Of a stretch of DNA of 38,809 bases, positions 32,019-38,809 are shown in pieces (position 1 is the stretch's first letter; each line of letters begins with the position of its first letter). The notes under the pieces are model-generated. The model did not search any database and was not told the DNA's origin. It worked only from the letters and a program-made list of their open reading frames with translations. Location: assembly GCA_900546055.1 (NCBI GenBank), contig URBG01000011.1, positions 1 to 38,809 of the forward strand, written 5' to 3'. This DNA is from an uncultured Mycoplasmatota bacterium. Lineage in GTDB: Bacteria; Bacillota_I; Bacilli_A; RF39; UBA660. The position numbers and the translations under genes were made by a program.

Positions 32019-33968
32019 ATGTTTAAATTAGTATCGCAATATGAACCTAGTGGTGATCAGCCAGCGGCGATAAAATCATTAGTCAAAGGAATAGAAACGG
32101 GAAAGAAAAATCAAGTTTTACTCGGGGCAACAGGAACTGGTAAAACTTTTACAATTGCTAATGTAATTAAAGAAATTAACAAACCTACTTTAGTTTTAGC
32201 GCATAATAAAACGTTAGCTGGGCAATTATATGGGGAGCTTAAGGAACTATTCCCAGAAAATCACGTTTGTTATTTTGTCAGTTATTACGATTATTATCAA
32301 CCAGAGGCTTATGTAGCTAAGACTGATACTTATATTGAAAAGGATGCTTCAATCAATGATGAAATCGATGAACTAAGGCATTATGCTACTTCTTCATTGC
32401 TTAATCATCGCGATGTAATTGTTGTGGCTTCGGTATCTTGCATTTATGGTATTGGAGAGATTGAAGAGTATCGCAAAAAAACTATATCGCTTAGTGTTAA
32501 TGAGACCGTGAATCGTGATGAAATTATCGAAAGACTAATTGAAATGCTTTATGAAAGAAATAATATAGACCTTAAAAGAGGGACATTTCGTGTTCGTGGT
32601 GATGTGTTAGAGGTTATTCCAGTAAATCAGCATTCAAGAGGAATTAGAGTAGAGTTTTTTGGTGATGAAATTGATAGAATTAGTGAATTTGATGTTGTTA
32701 CAGGAGCTATTTTAACTAATAAAAATACGATTACGTTATTTCCAGCCAGTCACTTTGTAACTAGTGAAGATAAACTTAAATTAGCGATCGTTAACATCAA
32801 GAAAGAATTAGAAGAGCAATTAGAAAAGTTTAAAAAAGAAAACAAGTTATTGGAATATCAAAGGTTGATGGAAAGAACTAATTATGATATCGAAATGCTT
32901 ACAGAGACCGGATTTTGCCGTGGTGTAGAAAATTATTCAAGACAAATCGCTTTGAAGCCAGAGGGGGCAACGCCAACAACACTTATGGATTTCTTTGGAG
33001 ATGATTATCTACTTGTAATCGATGAGTCTCATGTAACATTACCACAAGTTAAAGCAATGTATAATGGTGATAGAGCTCGTAAAAGTGTACTTGTCGATTA
33101 TGGATTTCGTTTACCTAGTGCTTTAGACAATAGACCGCTTAAATTTGAAGAGTTTGAAAAAAAATTAGATAATGTAATTTATGTTTCAGCAACTCCTGGC
33201 GATTACGAGTTAGAAAAGACTAATCATGAAATTGTTGAACAAATTATTAGACCAACTGGGTTGTTGGATCCGACGATTACAATTAAACCAACTAAAAATC
33301 AAATTGATGATTTGGTTGGTGAAATTCAAAAACAAAATAGTAATAATGAGCGAACTTTAATTACGACATTGACAATAAGGATGGCTGAGGAATTGACAGT
33401 TTATTTGAAAAAACTCGATATTAAGGTTGCTTATTTACATAACGAAATTAAAACATTAGAAAGAACGCGAATTATTCGTGATTTAAGACTTGGTAAATAC
33501 GATGTTTTAGTAGGAATAAATTTACTTAGGGAGGGTATTGATATCCCTGAAGTTAGTTTGATTGCTATTATGGATGCCGACAAACAAGGATTTTTGCGTA
33601 GTGAGCGTAGTTTAATTCAGACAATTGGAAGAGCGGCAAGAAATGCGAATGGTAGCGTTATTATGTATGCGGATTATATTAGTGATGCAATGGATAAGGC
33701 TATTAAAGAAACTGAAAGAAGACGTGAAATTCAAGAAAAATATAATAAAGACCATGGTATTACACCAAGGACAATTATTAAAGAAATTAGGGATTTAATT
33801 TCAAATAATCAAGAGGTTAAAGAAGAAAAGCCTGAGAAGCTTAGTAAGCAAGAAAAACAGAAATTAATAGTTAATGTTGAAAATGAAATGAAAGAGGCAG
33901 CAAAAAATCTTGATTTTGAAAGAGCAATGGAATTACGTGATATTTTATTTGAACTTAAAAGTGAATAA
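32019..33968 (+). CDS. uvrB: Excinuclease ABC subunit B
   Basis: Damage-verifying helicase-like subunit of nucleotide excision repair. The 649 residues contain Walker A GATGTGKTFT (about 38-47), the beta-hairpin YYDYYQPEAY that probes the DNA strand, the DEAD-box-like DESH, motif VI QTIGRAARN and the C-terminal UVR motif (MELRDILFEL) that contacts UvrC/UvrA. AAGGAGG precedes the ATG at 32019. In Bacillus uvrA follows directly; here an ADP-ribosyltransferase gene does. A TTGACA at 31914 lacks a well-spaced -10, and no LexA site was found. Confidence 0.98.
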   Translation: MFKLVSQYEPSGDQPAAIKSLVKGIETGKKNQVLLGATGTGKTFTIANVIKEINKPTLVLAHNKTLAGQLYGELKELFPENHVCYFVSYYDYYQPEAYVAKTDTYIEKDASINDEIDELRHYATSSLLNHRDVIVVASVSCIYGIGEIEEYRKKTISLSVNETVNRDEIIERLIEMLYERNNIDLKRGTFRVRGDVLEVIPVNQHSRGIRVEFFGDEIDRISEFDVVTGAILTNKNTITLFPASHFVTSEDKLKLAIVNIKKELEEQLEKFKKENKLLEYQRLMERTNYDIEMLTETGFCRGVENYSRQIALKPEGATPTTLMDFFGDDYLLVIDESHVTLPQVKAMYNGDRARKSVLVDYGFRLPSALDNRPLKFEEFEKKLDNVIYVSATPGDYELEKTNHEIVEQIIRPTGLLDPTITIKPTKNQIDDLVGEIQKQNSNNERTLITTLTIRMAEELTVYLKKLDIKVAYLHNEIKTLERTRIIRDLRLGKYDVLVGINLLREGIDIPEVSLIAIMDADKQGFLRSERSLIQTIGRAARNANGSVIMYADYISDAMDKAIKETERRREIQEKYNKDHGITPRTIIKEIRDLISNNQEVKEEKPEKLSKQEKQKLIVNVENEMKEAAKNLDFERAMELRDILFELKSE

Positions 33969-33988
33969 AAATAGAAATAAGGTGTTGT

Positions 33989-34672
33989 ATGGGAGAATAT
34001 CTTCAATTAATTAAGAGCTATGATGTTTTAGATGTTTTATCTGGAAAAAAAACATCGCTAGATTTACAAAATAAAATTTGTGGTTTATTGGAACGTCTTT
34101 GTAATAATGAAGAGGAGAGAGTTAGAGAACTTTCTGGTGCTGAAGCTTTATTTAATGTTTTTGCCCCATTTATTGAAGAATTAACGGAAGAGGAAGCTGA
34201 TGCTCTTAATAAATATGGGCGAAAAATTGGCTCATCATCATTTGAAATTAATGAAGCTTTAAGATTGAATTTACCTTTAAGTAACGAAAACAAAAGACTT
34301 ATTGAGTCTTTAGATAGTGCAATAACTAAATTTTGTTTACCCGAGGATTTAACCGTTTATAGGGCGTTAAAAACATCAGATATCAGTTTTTCTGATGAGG
34401 GATATATGAGTACTTCTTTATCGTTGCCAGAAAGCTATGCGTTCTTTGATGGTTATGATGATATATTAGAAATTAATTTATCGGCAGGATCATCATGCAT
34501 ATATCTTGAATGGTTTAAAGGGGCAGATGATGAAGGTGAAATGCTGTTAGCAAGAGGAACTTCTTTGGATCTTGAATCTTCAAGAACTGAAATAGTTTCT
34601 GGAACACCAAAGAGAATTTATACATGTACAGCAGTTCAAAAGACTTATAATTCAGGACCTACAATTCACTAA
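33989..34672 (+). CDS. R-S-E type mono-ADP-ribosyltransferase (PF03496-like)
   Basis: Putative NAD-dependent protein ADP-ribosyltransferase. The C-terminal ~155 of 227 residues follow the VIP2/C3-like exoenzyme fold in order: LNKYGRKIGSSSFEINEALR (73-92), the NAD-binding Arg in LTVYRAL (R125), the S141-T-S motif in GYMSTSL, a strand EINLSAGSSCIYLEWF, and the catalytic E182-G-E184 of EGEMLLARG. An E-x-E pair is typical of enzymes that modify arginine. Residues 1-70 form a helical, acidic region with no signal peptide, so the protein is cytosolic or released by other means. It lies 20 bases after uvrB with an AAGGTG site and may be co-transcribed. No antitoxin or immunity gene is evident. Confidence 0.82.
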   Translation: MGEYLQLIKSYDVLDVLSGKKTSLDLQNKICGLLERLCNNEEERVRELSGAEALFNVFAPFIEELTEEEADALNKYGRKIGSSSFEINEALRLNLPLSNENKRLIESLDSAITKFCLPEDLTVYRALKTSDISFSDEGYMSTSLSLPESYAFFDGYDDILEINLSAGSSCIYLEWFKGADDEGEMLLARGTSLDLESSRTEIVSGTPKRIYTCTAVQKTYNSGPTIH

Positions 34673-34727
34673 ATTTCTAATTTAATATGATTTTCAATTT
34701 CTAATTTTTAATAAAATAAGGTTATTA

Positions 34728-34736
34728 TGATATAAT
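34728..34736 (+). promoter_or_regulatory. Extended -10 promoter of the yvlD-lgt-trxB-yvcK-whiA operon
   Basis: TGATATAAT is a perfect -10 (34731-34736) with TGn extension; no strong -35 is seen. The same nine bases form the promoters at 19750 and 30151. Confidence 0.6.
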
Positions 34737-34753
34737 GTTATTAGGTGATTTTA

Positions 34754-35170
34754 ATGAAAGAAAAATTGATTTCGCGAAAAAGAATTTATAAATTATTTGA
34801 TTGGGTTATTAGAATGATTGGGTATGCTTTGATTTTAATAGTTACTTCAATGATTTTTAGAAATACACTATATATTGATAACAATTACTATGGTTTATGG
34901 GGACTTATAGCAGCGGTTATAATTTATTTGTTAAATAAAACTATTAAACCGTTTTTGGTATGGTTAACAATTCCTATCACAGGAGTTACTTTAGGGTTGT
35001 TTTATCCATTTATTAATTTAATAATTTTGAAAATAGTTAGTTTTATTTTAGCGCCCCATTTTCAAATATATGGAATTTGGTTTGCGGTTTGTGCTTCTGT
35101 ATTAATATCTGGTATGAATATCTTAATGGATATGTTAGTATTTAAGAAGTTAAATGAAAGGGCTGATTAG
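34754..35170 (+). CDS. YvlD-like membrane protein (phage holin family 4, PF04020)
   Basis: Integral membrane protein of 138 residues with four hydrophobic segments. The stretch NKTIKPFLVWLTIPITGVTLGLFYPFINLIIL is the signature of the YvlD/PF04020 family (N-x-x-x-[KR]-P-[IL]-L then LP-x-T-LGLF). The family was named after phage holins, but in Bacillus yvlD is chromosomal and lies close to uvrB-uvrA and hprK-lgt, as here, so it is not evidence of prophage. Function unknown. The ATG at 34754 has AGGTGA; its stop abuts the lgt start. Confidence 0.75.
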   Translation: MKEKLISRKRIYKLFDWVIRMIGYALILIVTSMIFRNTLYIDNNYYGLWGLIAAVIIYLLNKTIKPFLVWLTIPITGVTLGLFYPFINLIILKIVSFILAPHFQIYGIWFAVCASVLISGMNILMDMLVFKKLNERAD

Positions 35171-35986
35171 ATGAATCCAGTTATAGATTTGGGTTTTATT
35201 AGTATACACTGGTATTCTATTTTCTTATTTATTGCTATGATTGTGGGTTCACAAATTGCAATAAGAGAAGGGAAAAAGTGGAATATTCCTGAGGATTTTA
35301 CTCTTAATTTATTATTTTTAACAATTCTTTTTGGAATTATTGGAGCTAGATTATATTTCGTACTATTTAATTTAGATTACTATAGTCAAAATCTTTTAGA
35401 AATTTTCCAAATTTGGAAGGGCGGTTTAGCTATTCATGGGGGGATAATTGCTGGATTAATAGTAATTATTCTTTATACTAGAAAATATAAGGTAAATACT
35501 ATTCGGATTTTAGATATTTTAGTGGTAGGTCTTATTTTGGCGCAGGCTATAGGACGTTGGGGTAATTTCTTCAATGGTGAAGCCCATGGACCTGCAACAA
35601 CTTTAGCTTATTTGGAGAGTTTGCATTTACCGGAATTTGTAATAAATGGTATGAATATTGATGGAACTTATTATATCCCAACATTCTTTTTTGAGTCACT
35701 GTGGTGTTTAATTGGCTTTGTAGTGTTATTGTTTTTTAGAAGAAGAAAATATTGCAAAATTGGTCAAACAACAGGTTTCTATTTGATTTGGTATGGAATT
35801 GGTAGATTTTTTATTGAAAGTCTGCGAACAGATAGTTTGATGCTTTCAAGTCTTAAAATAGCGCAGATTGTGTCTCTTGGAATGATAGCCATCGGCATTG
35901 TAATTTATATTATAATGACAGTAAGAGGTAATAAATTAGATAATTTATATAATGATGAGAGGAATGTGGAAGATGTTAAATTTTGA
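35171..35986 (+). CDS. lgt: Prolipoprotein diacylglyceryl transferase
   Basis: Membrane enzyme that transfers diacylglycerol from phosphatidylglycerol to the lipobox Cys of prolipoproteins, such as YidC of this genome. About seven membrane helices in 271 residues. Visible signatures are IHGGIIAGL (catalytic-site His region near 93) and GRWGNFFNGEAHG (about 135-147), the most conserved segment of Lgt, plus a late YGIGRFFIESLR motif. Overlaps trxB by 14 bases. Confidence 0.95.
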   Translation: MNPVIDLGFISIHWYSIFLFIAMIVGSQIAIREGKKWNIPEDFTLNLLFLTILFGIIGARLYFVLFNLDYYSQNLLEIFQIWKGGLAIHGGIIAGLIVIILYTRKYKVNTIRILDILVVGLILAQAIGRWGNFFNGEAHGPATTLAYLESLHLPEFVINGMNIDGTYYIPTFFFESLWCLIGFVVLLFFRRRKYCKIGQTTGFYLIWYGIGRFFIESLRTDSLMLSSLKIAQIVSLGMIAIGIVIYIIMTVRGNKLDNLYNDERNVEDVKF

Positions 35987-36851
35987 TAGTATTGTTATAG
36001 GCGCAGGTCCAGCTGGATTTGCTGCTTCTTTATATTTAAAAAGAGCAGGTATTGAGGTTTTATTAATTGATAAGGATGCACCTGGAGGGCAAATGCTTAA
36101 GACTAGTAAGATTGAAAACTATTTAGGTTTTGAATCTATTAATGGAGCTGAGCTTGCTTTAAACATGTTTAACCATGTTAAAAACAATGATATTCCTTTT
36201 GAATTTGCTGAAGTGACTTCGGTAGAAAAAAAAGGCCAAGGATATATTGTAAAAACTTTAAATAAAGAGTTTGGATGCAAACACGTAATTATTGCAACAG
36301 GTAGGATCCCTAACAAAATGCACCTTCCAGGTGAGGATAAAATAAATGGTATTAGTTACTGTGCTGTATGTGATGGAACTTTTTATAAAGATAAGATCGT
36401 TGGTGTAGTTGGTGGGGGCAACTCTGCTTATACAAATGCTTTATATTTATCTGATTTATGTACTCAAGTTTATATATTTGTTCGAAACGAAGTTAAGGCT
36501 GATGAGGAATTAGTTAATAGAGTTCGTAACTGCGAAAATATTGTTGTCTTAAAAAACACACAAATAATGAAGTTGATCTCTGAAAATAATAAATTAGAGG
36601 GGGTTAATTTGGCTGATGGCCGTAAATTAAAGCTTGAAGGATTGTTTGTAGCAATTGGTGGCAAGCCTAAAGTCGACTTTATTAAGAACCTTGAACTTGA
36701 AAAAGAGTATATTAAGGTAGATAGTAAAATGAGAACATCATTAAAAGGTGTTTATGCTTGTGGTGATGTGATTTATAAGGATTACTATCAAATTGCGACA
36801 GCAATTAATGATGGTGCGATAGCCGCACTTAGTATAAAAGCGGGTGATTAA
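35973..36851 (+). CDS. trxB: Thioredoxin reductase-like flavoprotein with altered NADPH motif
   Basis: FAD- and CxxC-containing pyridine nucleotide-disulfide oxidoreductase. FAD motif GAGPAG is at 10-15, the redox disulfide C130-A-V-C133, and the second nucleotide motif GGGNSA at 147-152. In standard TrxB the loop after it is HRRDxFRA, whose Arg residues hold the NADPH 2'-phosphate; here it reads FVRNEVKA (169-176), keeping one Arg and a Lys, and the usual GGGDSA has Asn for Asp. Cofactor use may therefore differ (NADH, or a ferredoxin-type donor). The ATG at 35973 is chosen because it begins just before the FAD strand; ATGs upstream add unlike residues. At 292 residues it is slightly short. 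lgt-trxB-yvcK-whiA order supports the name. Confidence 0.85.
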   Translation: MLNFDSIVIGAGPAGFAASLYLKRAGIEVLLIDKDAPGGQMLKTSKIENYLGFESINGAELALNMFNHVKNNDIPFEFAEVTSVEKKGQGYIVKTLNKEFGCKHVIIATGRIPNKMHLPGEDKINGISYCAVCDGTFYKDKIVGVVGGGNSAYTNALYLSDLCTQVYIFVRNEVKADEELVNRVRNCENIVVLKNTQIMKLISENNKLEGVNLADGRKLKLEGLFVAIGGKPKVDFIKNLELEKEYIKVDSKMRTSLKGVYACGDVIYKDYYQIATAINDGAIAALSIKAGD

Positions 36852-37802
36852 GTGGAAGATATAAAAATAGCCGTCTTAGGTGGCGGTACGGGAATGAGCG
36901 TATTACTTCGCGGTTTAAAGAAACTACCATTTGATATTTCAGCGGTAGTTTCAGTTTGTGATGATGGAAAAAGTACAGGAAGATTACGCGAGGAATTTAA
37001 TATGCCAGCTATGGGGGATATTCGTAAGGTTTTAATTAGTTTGTCAGAAAATGCAGTTGAGGTTGGTAAATTATTAGATTATAGATTTGATACTTATTCT
37101 GATTTAGATGGTCATGCCTTAGGTAATCTTTTATTGGCGGGCGCTAATGATATTACTGGTAATATGTCTGATGGTATTGAACTTTTAAATACTTTATTAA
37201 AACTTAAAGGTAAAGTAATACCACTTACTGAGGATAATGTTACTTTAGTTGGAGTTATGGAGGATGCTTCTATTGTTGAAGGAGAACACAACATTACTGA
37301 AGATAAGCGTTTTGTTAGAGAAGTTTTGTATAAGGAAAAACCTCAAGTTAATCCCGATGCGATTAAAGCAATAAGGAAAGCTGATGCGATAATTTTAAGT
37401 ATGGGAAGTTTATTTACGAGCATTATGCCTAATTTAATTTGCGAAGAAGTTCAACAAGAAATTGAAAATAGCGATGCTAAAATTATTTATGTATGCAATG
37501 TCATGACTCAACCAGGTGAAACTGACGATTTTTCAGTAAGCCATCACCTAAAACTTTTAAATAAATATTTAGGTAAGCGTCAAGTTGATGCAGTAGTTGT
37601 AAATACTGGAGATATTTCCCAGGAAATAATTGATAAATATTCAACAACGGAGCAAAAAGATATAGTGGAAGTTGATTATAAGCAATTAGAAGAATTAAAT
37701 GTTGATTTAATTAAAGATAATTATGTAATTATTGAAAATAATCTAATAAGGCATAATGCTTTGAAAGTGGCAACTGATATATTTTCTTATTTGATGGATT
37801 AG
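36852..37802 (+). CDS. yvcK: Gluconeogenesis factor YvcK/CofD-like protein
   Basis: Cytosolic YvcK/YbhK family protein, which binds UDP-sugars and in Bacillus affects growth on gluconeogenic carbon sources and cell-wall synthesis. The 316 residues show GGGTGMSVLLRGLKK (9-23), VVSVCDDGKSTGRLREEF and the PGETDDFSVSHHL motif near 216. The start is GTG immediately after the trxB stop. rapZ, which often precedes yvcK, is absent; whiA follows as usual. Confidence 0.95.
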   Translation: MEDIKIAVLGGGTGMSVLLRGLKKLPFDISAVVSVCDDGKSTGRLREEFNMPAMGDIRKVLISLSENAVEVGKLLDYRFDTYSDLDGHALGNLLLAGANDITGNMSDGIELLNTLLKLKGKVIPLTEDNVTLVGVMEDASIVEGEHNITEDKRFVREVLYKEKPQVNPDAIKAIRKADAIILSMGSLFTSIMPNLICEEVQQEIENSDAKIIYVCNVMTQPGETDDFSVSHHLKLLNKYLGKRQVDAVVVNTGDISQEIIDKYSTTEQKDIVEVDYKQLEELNVDLIKDNYVIIENNLIRHNALKVATDIFSYLMD

Positions 37803-37812
37803 AGGTGGTAAT

Positions 37813-38727
37813 ATGTCTTTTACAGGAACAGTTAAGGATGAAGTAAGTAAACTTGAGATAAATGAAACAGAGAAAATTTCTGAATTATCCGGTATTGTAA
37901 GTGCTGGAGCAGAAATAGGTAGTTCAATTATTATAACAACAGAGAATAATAGTGTTGCTAGAAGAATTTATACTTTATTTAAAGAAATATATGGGATTCA
38001 TCCTAAAATAACAGTTCGTAAGGGATATAATTACAATAAGAAAATAAATTATATTTTAGAAATTAAAAACAAGATAGAATTAGTTTTAAAGGATTTAGGA
38101 TTACAAAAAGAAATACCTTCATCGTTTATTTTGGCTGATGATGAATTAATTAGGGCCTATTTGCGCGGAATATTTATGATGTGTGCAAGTATTAATGATC
38201 CTAAAACATCTAGATATCATTTAGAATTTAATTTGCCTTTAGAGAAACTTGCTAATTTTGTAAGCGAGCTTTTAAATAATTATAATTTAAACAGTAAAGT
38301 TTTGCACAGGGATACGAGGTATATGGTGTATGTTAAGGAAGCTGAAAAAATAGGTGATTTTCTTAGAATGATAGGAGCATTTAAAGGTGTTATGTATTAT
38401 GAGGATATTCGAATATATCGTGACCATAAAAATATGACAAATCGTCTTAATAATTGTGAGCAAGCTAACGTAGATCGAATAATTGAAACTTCTAATACTC
38501 AGGTTAATGATATTGAACTTATTAAAAGTATTGGTGGTTTGGATTTGCTTGATGAAAAAGAAAAAGAAGTTGCTGTTTATAGATTAAAGTATCGCGATGC
38601 TTCTTTGTTAGAATTAAGTGAAATCATTAGTTTGGAAACAGGACATAAGATAACTAAATCAGGTTTATATCATCGTTTTCATAAAATCAAACAACTTGCT
38701 GATAGAATTAGAACCAAGGAAAAATAG
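37813..38727 (+). CDS. whiA: DNA-binding protein WhiA
   Basis: WhiA/YvcL family: a degenerate LAGLIDADG homing-endonuclease-like domain (about 95-200, with RAYLRGIFMMCASINDP) fused to a C-terminal HTH (about 255-300, LSEIISLETGHKITKSGLYHRFHKI). In Bacillus it affects cell division and chromosome segregation; in Actinobacteria it is a sporulation regulator. The 304 residues are normal. AGAGGTGG precedes the ATG; the last gene of its operon, followed by two terminators. Confidence 0.95.
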   Translation: MSFTGTVKDEVSKLEINETEKISELSGIVSAGAEIGSSIIITTENNSVARRIYTLFKEIYGIHPKITVRKGYNYNKKINYILEIKNKIELVLKDLGLQKEIPSSFILADDELIRAYLRGIFMMCASINDPKTSRYHLEFNLPLEKLANFVSELLNNYNLNSKVLHRDTRYMVYVKEAEKIGDFLRMIGAFKGVMYYEDIRIYRDHKNMTNRLNNCEQANVDRIIETSNTQVNDIELIKSIGGLDLLDEKEKEVAVYRLKYRDASLLELSEIISLETGHKITKSGLYHRFHKIKQLADRIRTKEK

Positions 38728-38742
38728 TCTTTGGCTTTTTTT
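38714..38742 (+). terminator. First hairpin after whiA
   Basis: CCAAGG (38714-38719) pairs with CTTTGG (38729-38734), followed by CT7. It spans the whiA stop codon. Confidence 0.6.
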
Positions 38743-38752
38743 ACGCCCACCC

Positions 38753-38785
38753 AACTTTAGTTAGAGCAACAACTAAAGTTTTTTT
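38753..38785 (+). terminator. Strong intrinsic terminator after whiA
   Basis: AACTTTAGTT (38753-38762) pairs perfectly with AACTAAAGTT (38771-38780), followed by T5. It closes the yvlD-whiA operon. Confidence 0.9.
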
Positions 38786-38809
38786 GTGAATTCAAGTTGA
38801 AATAGTTGA

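Noticed and set aside
34754..35170. Prophage holin
   Set aside because: The family name is historical; the same gene is found near uvrB and lgt in Bacillus and no other phage gene is present.

Overview
The window is a join of two unrelated genomes. Positions 1 to about 3,230 have visibly higher GC, a Bacteroidetes-style promoter vocabulary (TAnnTTTG) and typical gut Bacteroidales genes: a lipoprotein with a Fibrobacter-type paralogous domain, queF, a queuosine-precursor transporter and a class A beta-lactamase. From about 3,281 to the end the DNA is very AT-rich, with strong AGGAGG ribosome binding sites and TTGACA/TATAAT promoters. Gene order there is that of the replication-origin region of a low-GC Firmicute (Bacilli or a Mollicutes-like uncultured gut lineage; this is inferred from gene order, BofA, ComK, WhiA and YvcK). 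The join cuts holB after about 115 codons and is most simply a metagenome assembly chimera.

The Firmicute part is organised around oriC at about 16.76-17.22 kb. Leftward on the minus strand lie dnaA, dnaN, a comK-like gene (where Bacillus has yaaA), recF, gyrB, gyrA, an 830-base gene-free stretch with seven parS sites, the SRP RNA gene, tadA, dnaX, ebfC, recR, a bofA-like gene and truncated holB. Rightward on the plus strand lie rpmH, rnpA, yidC and jag, then a lineage-specific block: a small ORF, two tandem MFS transporters, a one-TM protein and an HD-domain protein. These are followed by mnmE-mnmG-rsmG, an unfamiliar protein that may be a PBECR4-type nuclease, a Noc/ParB-family protein, a small HTH protein with a CarD-like protein, a MerR regulator, uvrB, an ADP-ribosyltransferase, a YvlD-like membrane protein and lgt-trxB-yvcK-whiA.

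The most interesting part is chromosome organisation. Seven near-perfect parS palindromes lie within 770 bases beside gyrA. Yet the only ParB-family gene in the window sits in the Noc position after rsmG and carries three of the four residues reported to define Noc rather than ParB DNA specificity. It lacks the N-terminal amphipathic helix of Bacillus Noc and has an extra ~300-residue Pro/Thr/Gln-rich linker. No parA (soj) is present. Perfect DnaA boxes are also over-represented in the left arm (eight in the Firmicute part, seven of them between 3.3 and 17 kb), one of them on the -35 element of the dnaX promoter.

Other points of interest are a 33-base preQ1-I riboswitch at the very start of the Bacteroidales queuosine operon, a complete R-STS-ExE ADP-ribosyltransferase in the place of uvrA, a ComK homologue inside the replication gene cluster, and a thioredoxin reductase homologue with an altered NADPH-phosphate motif.
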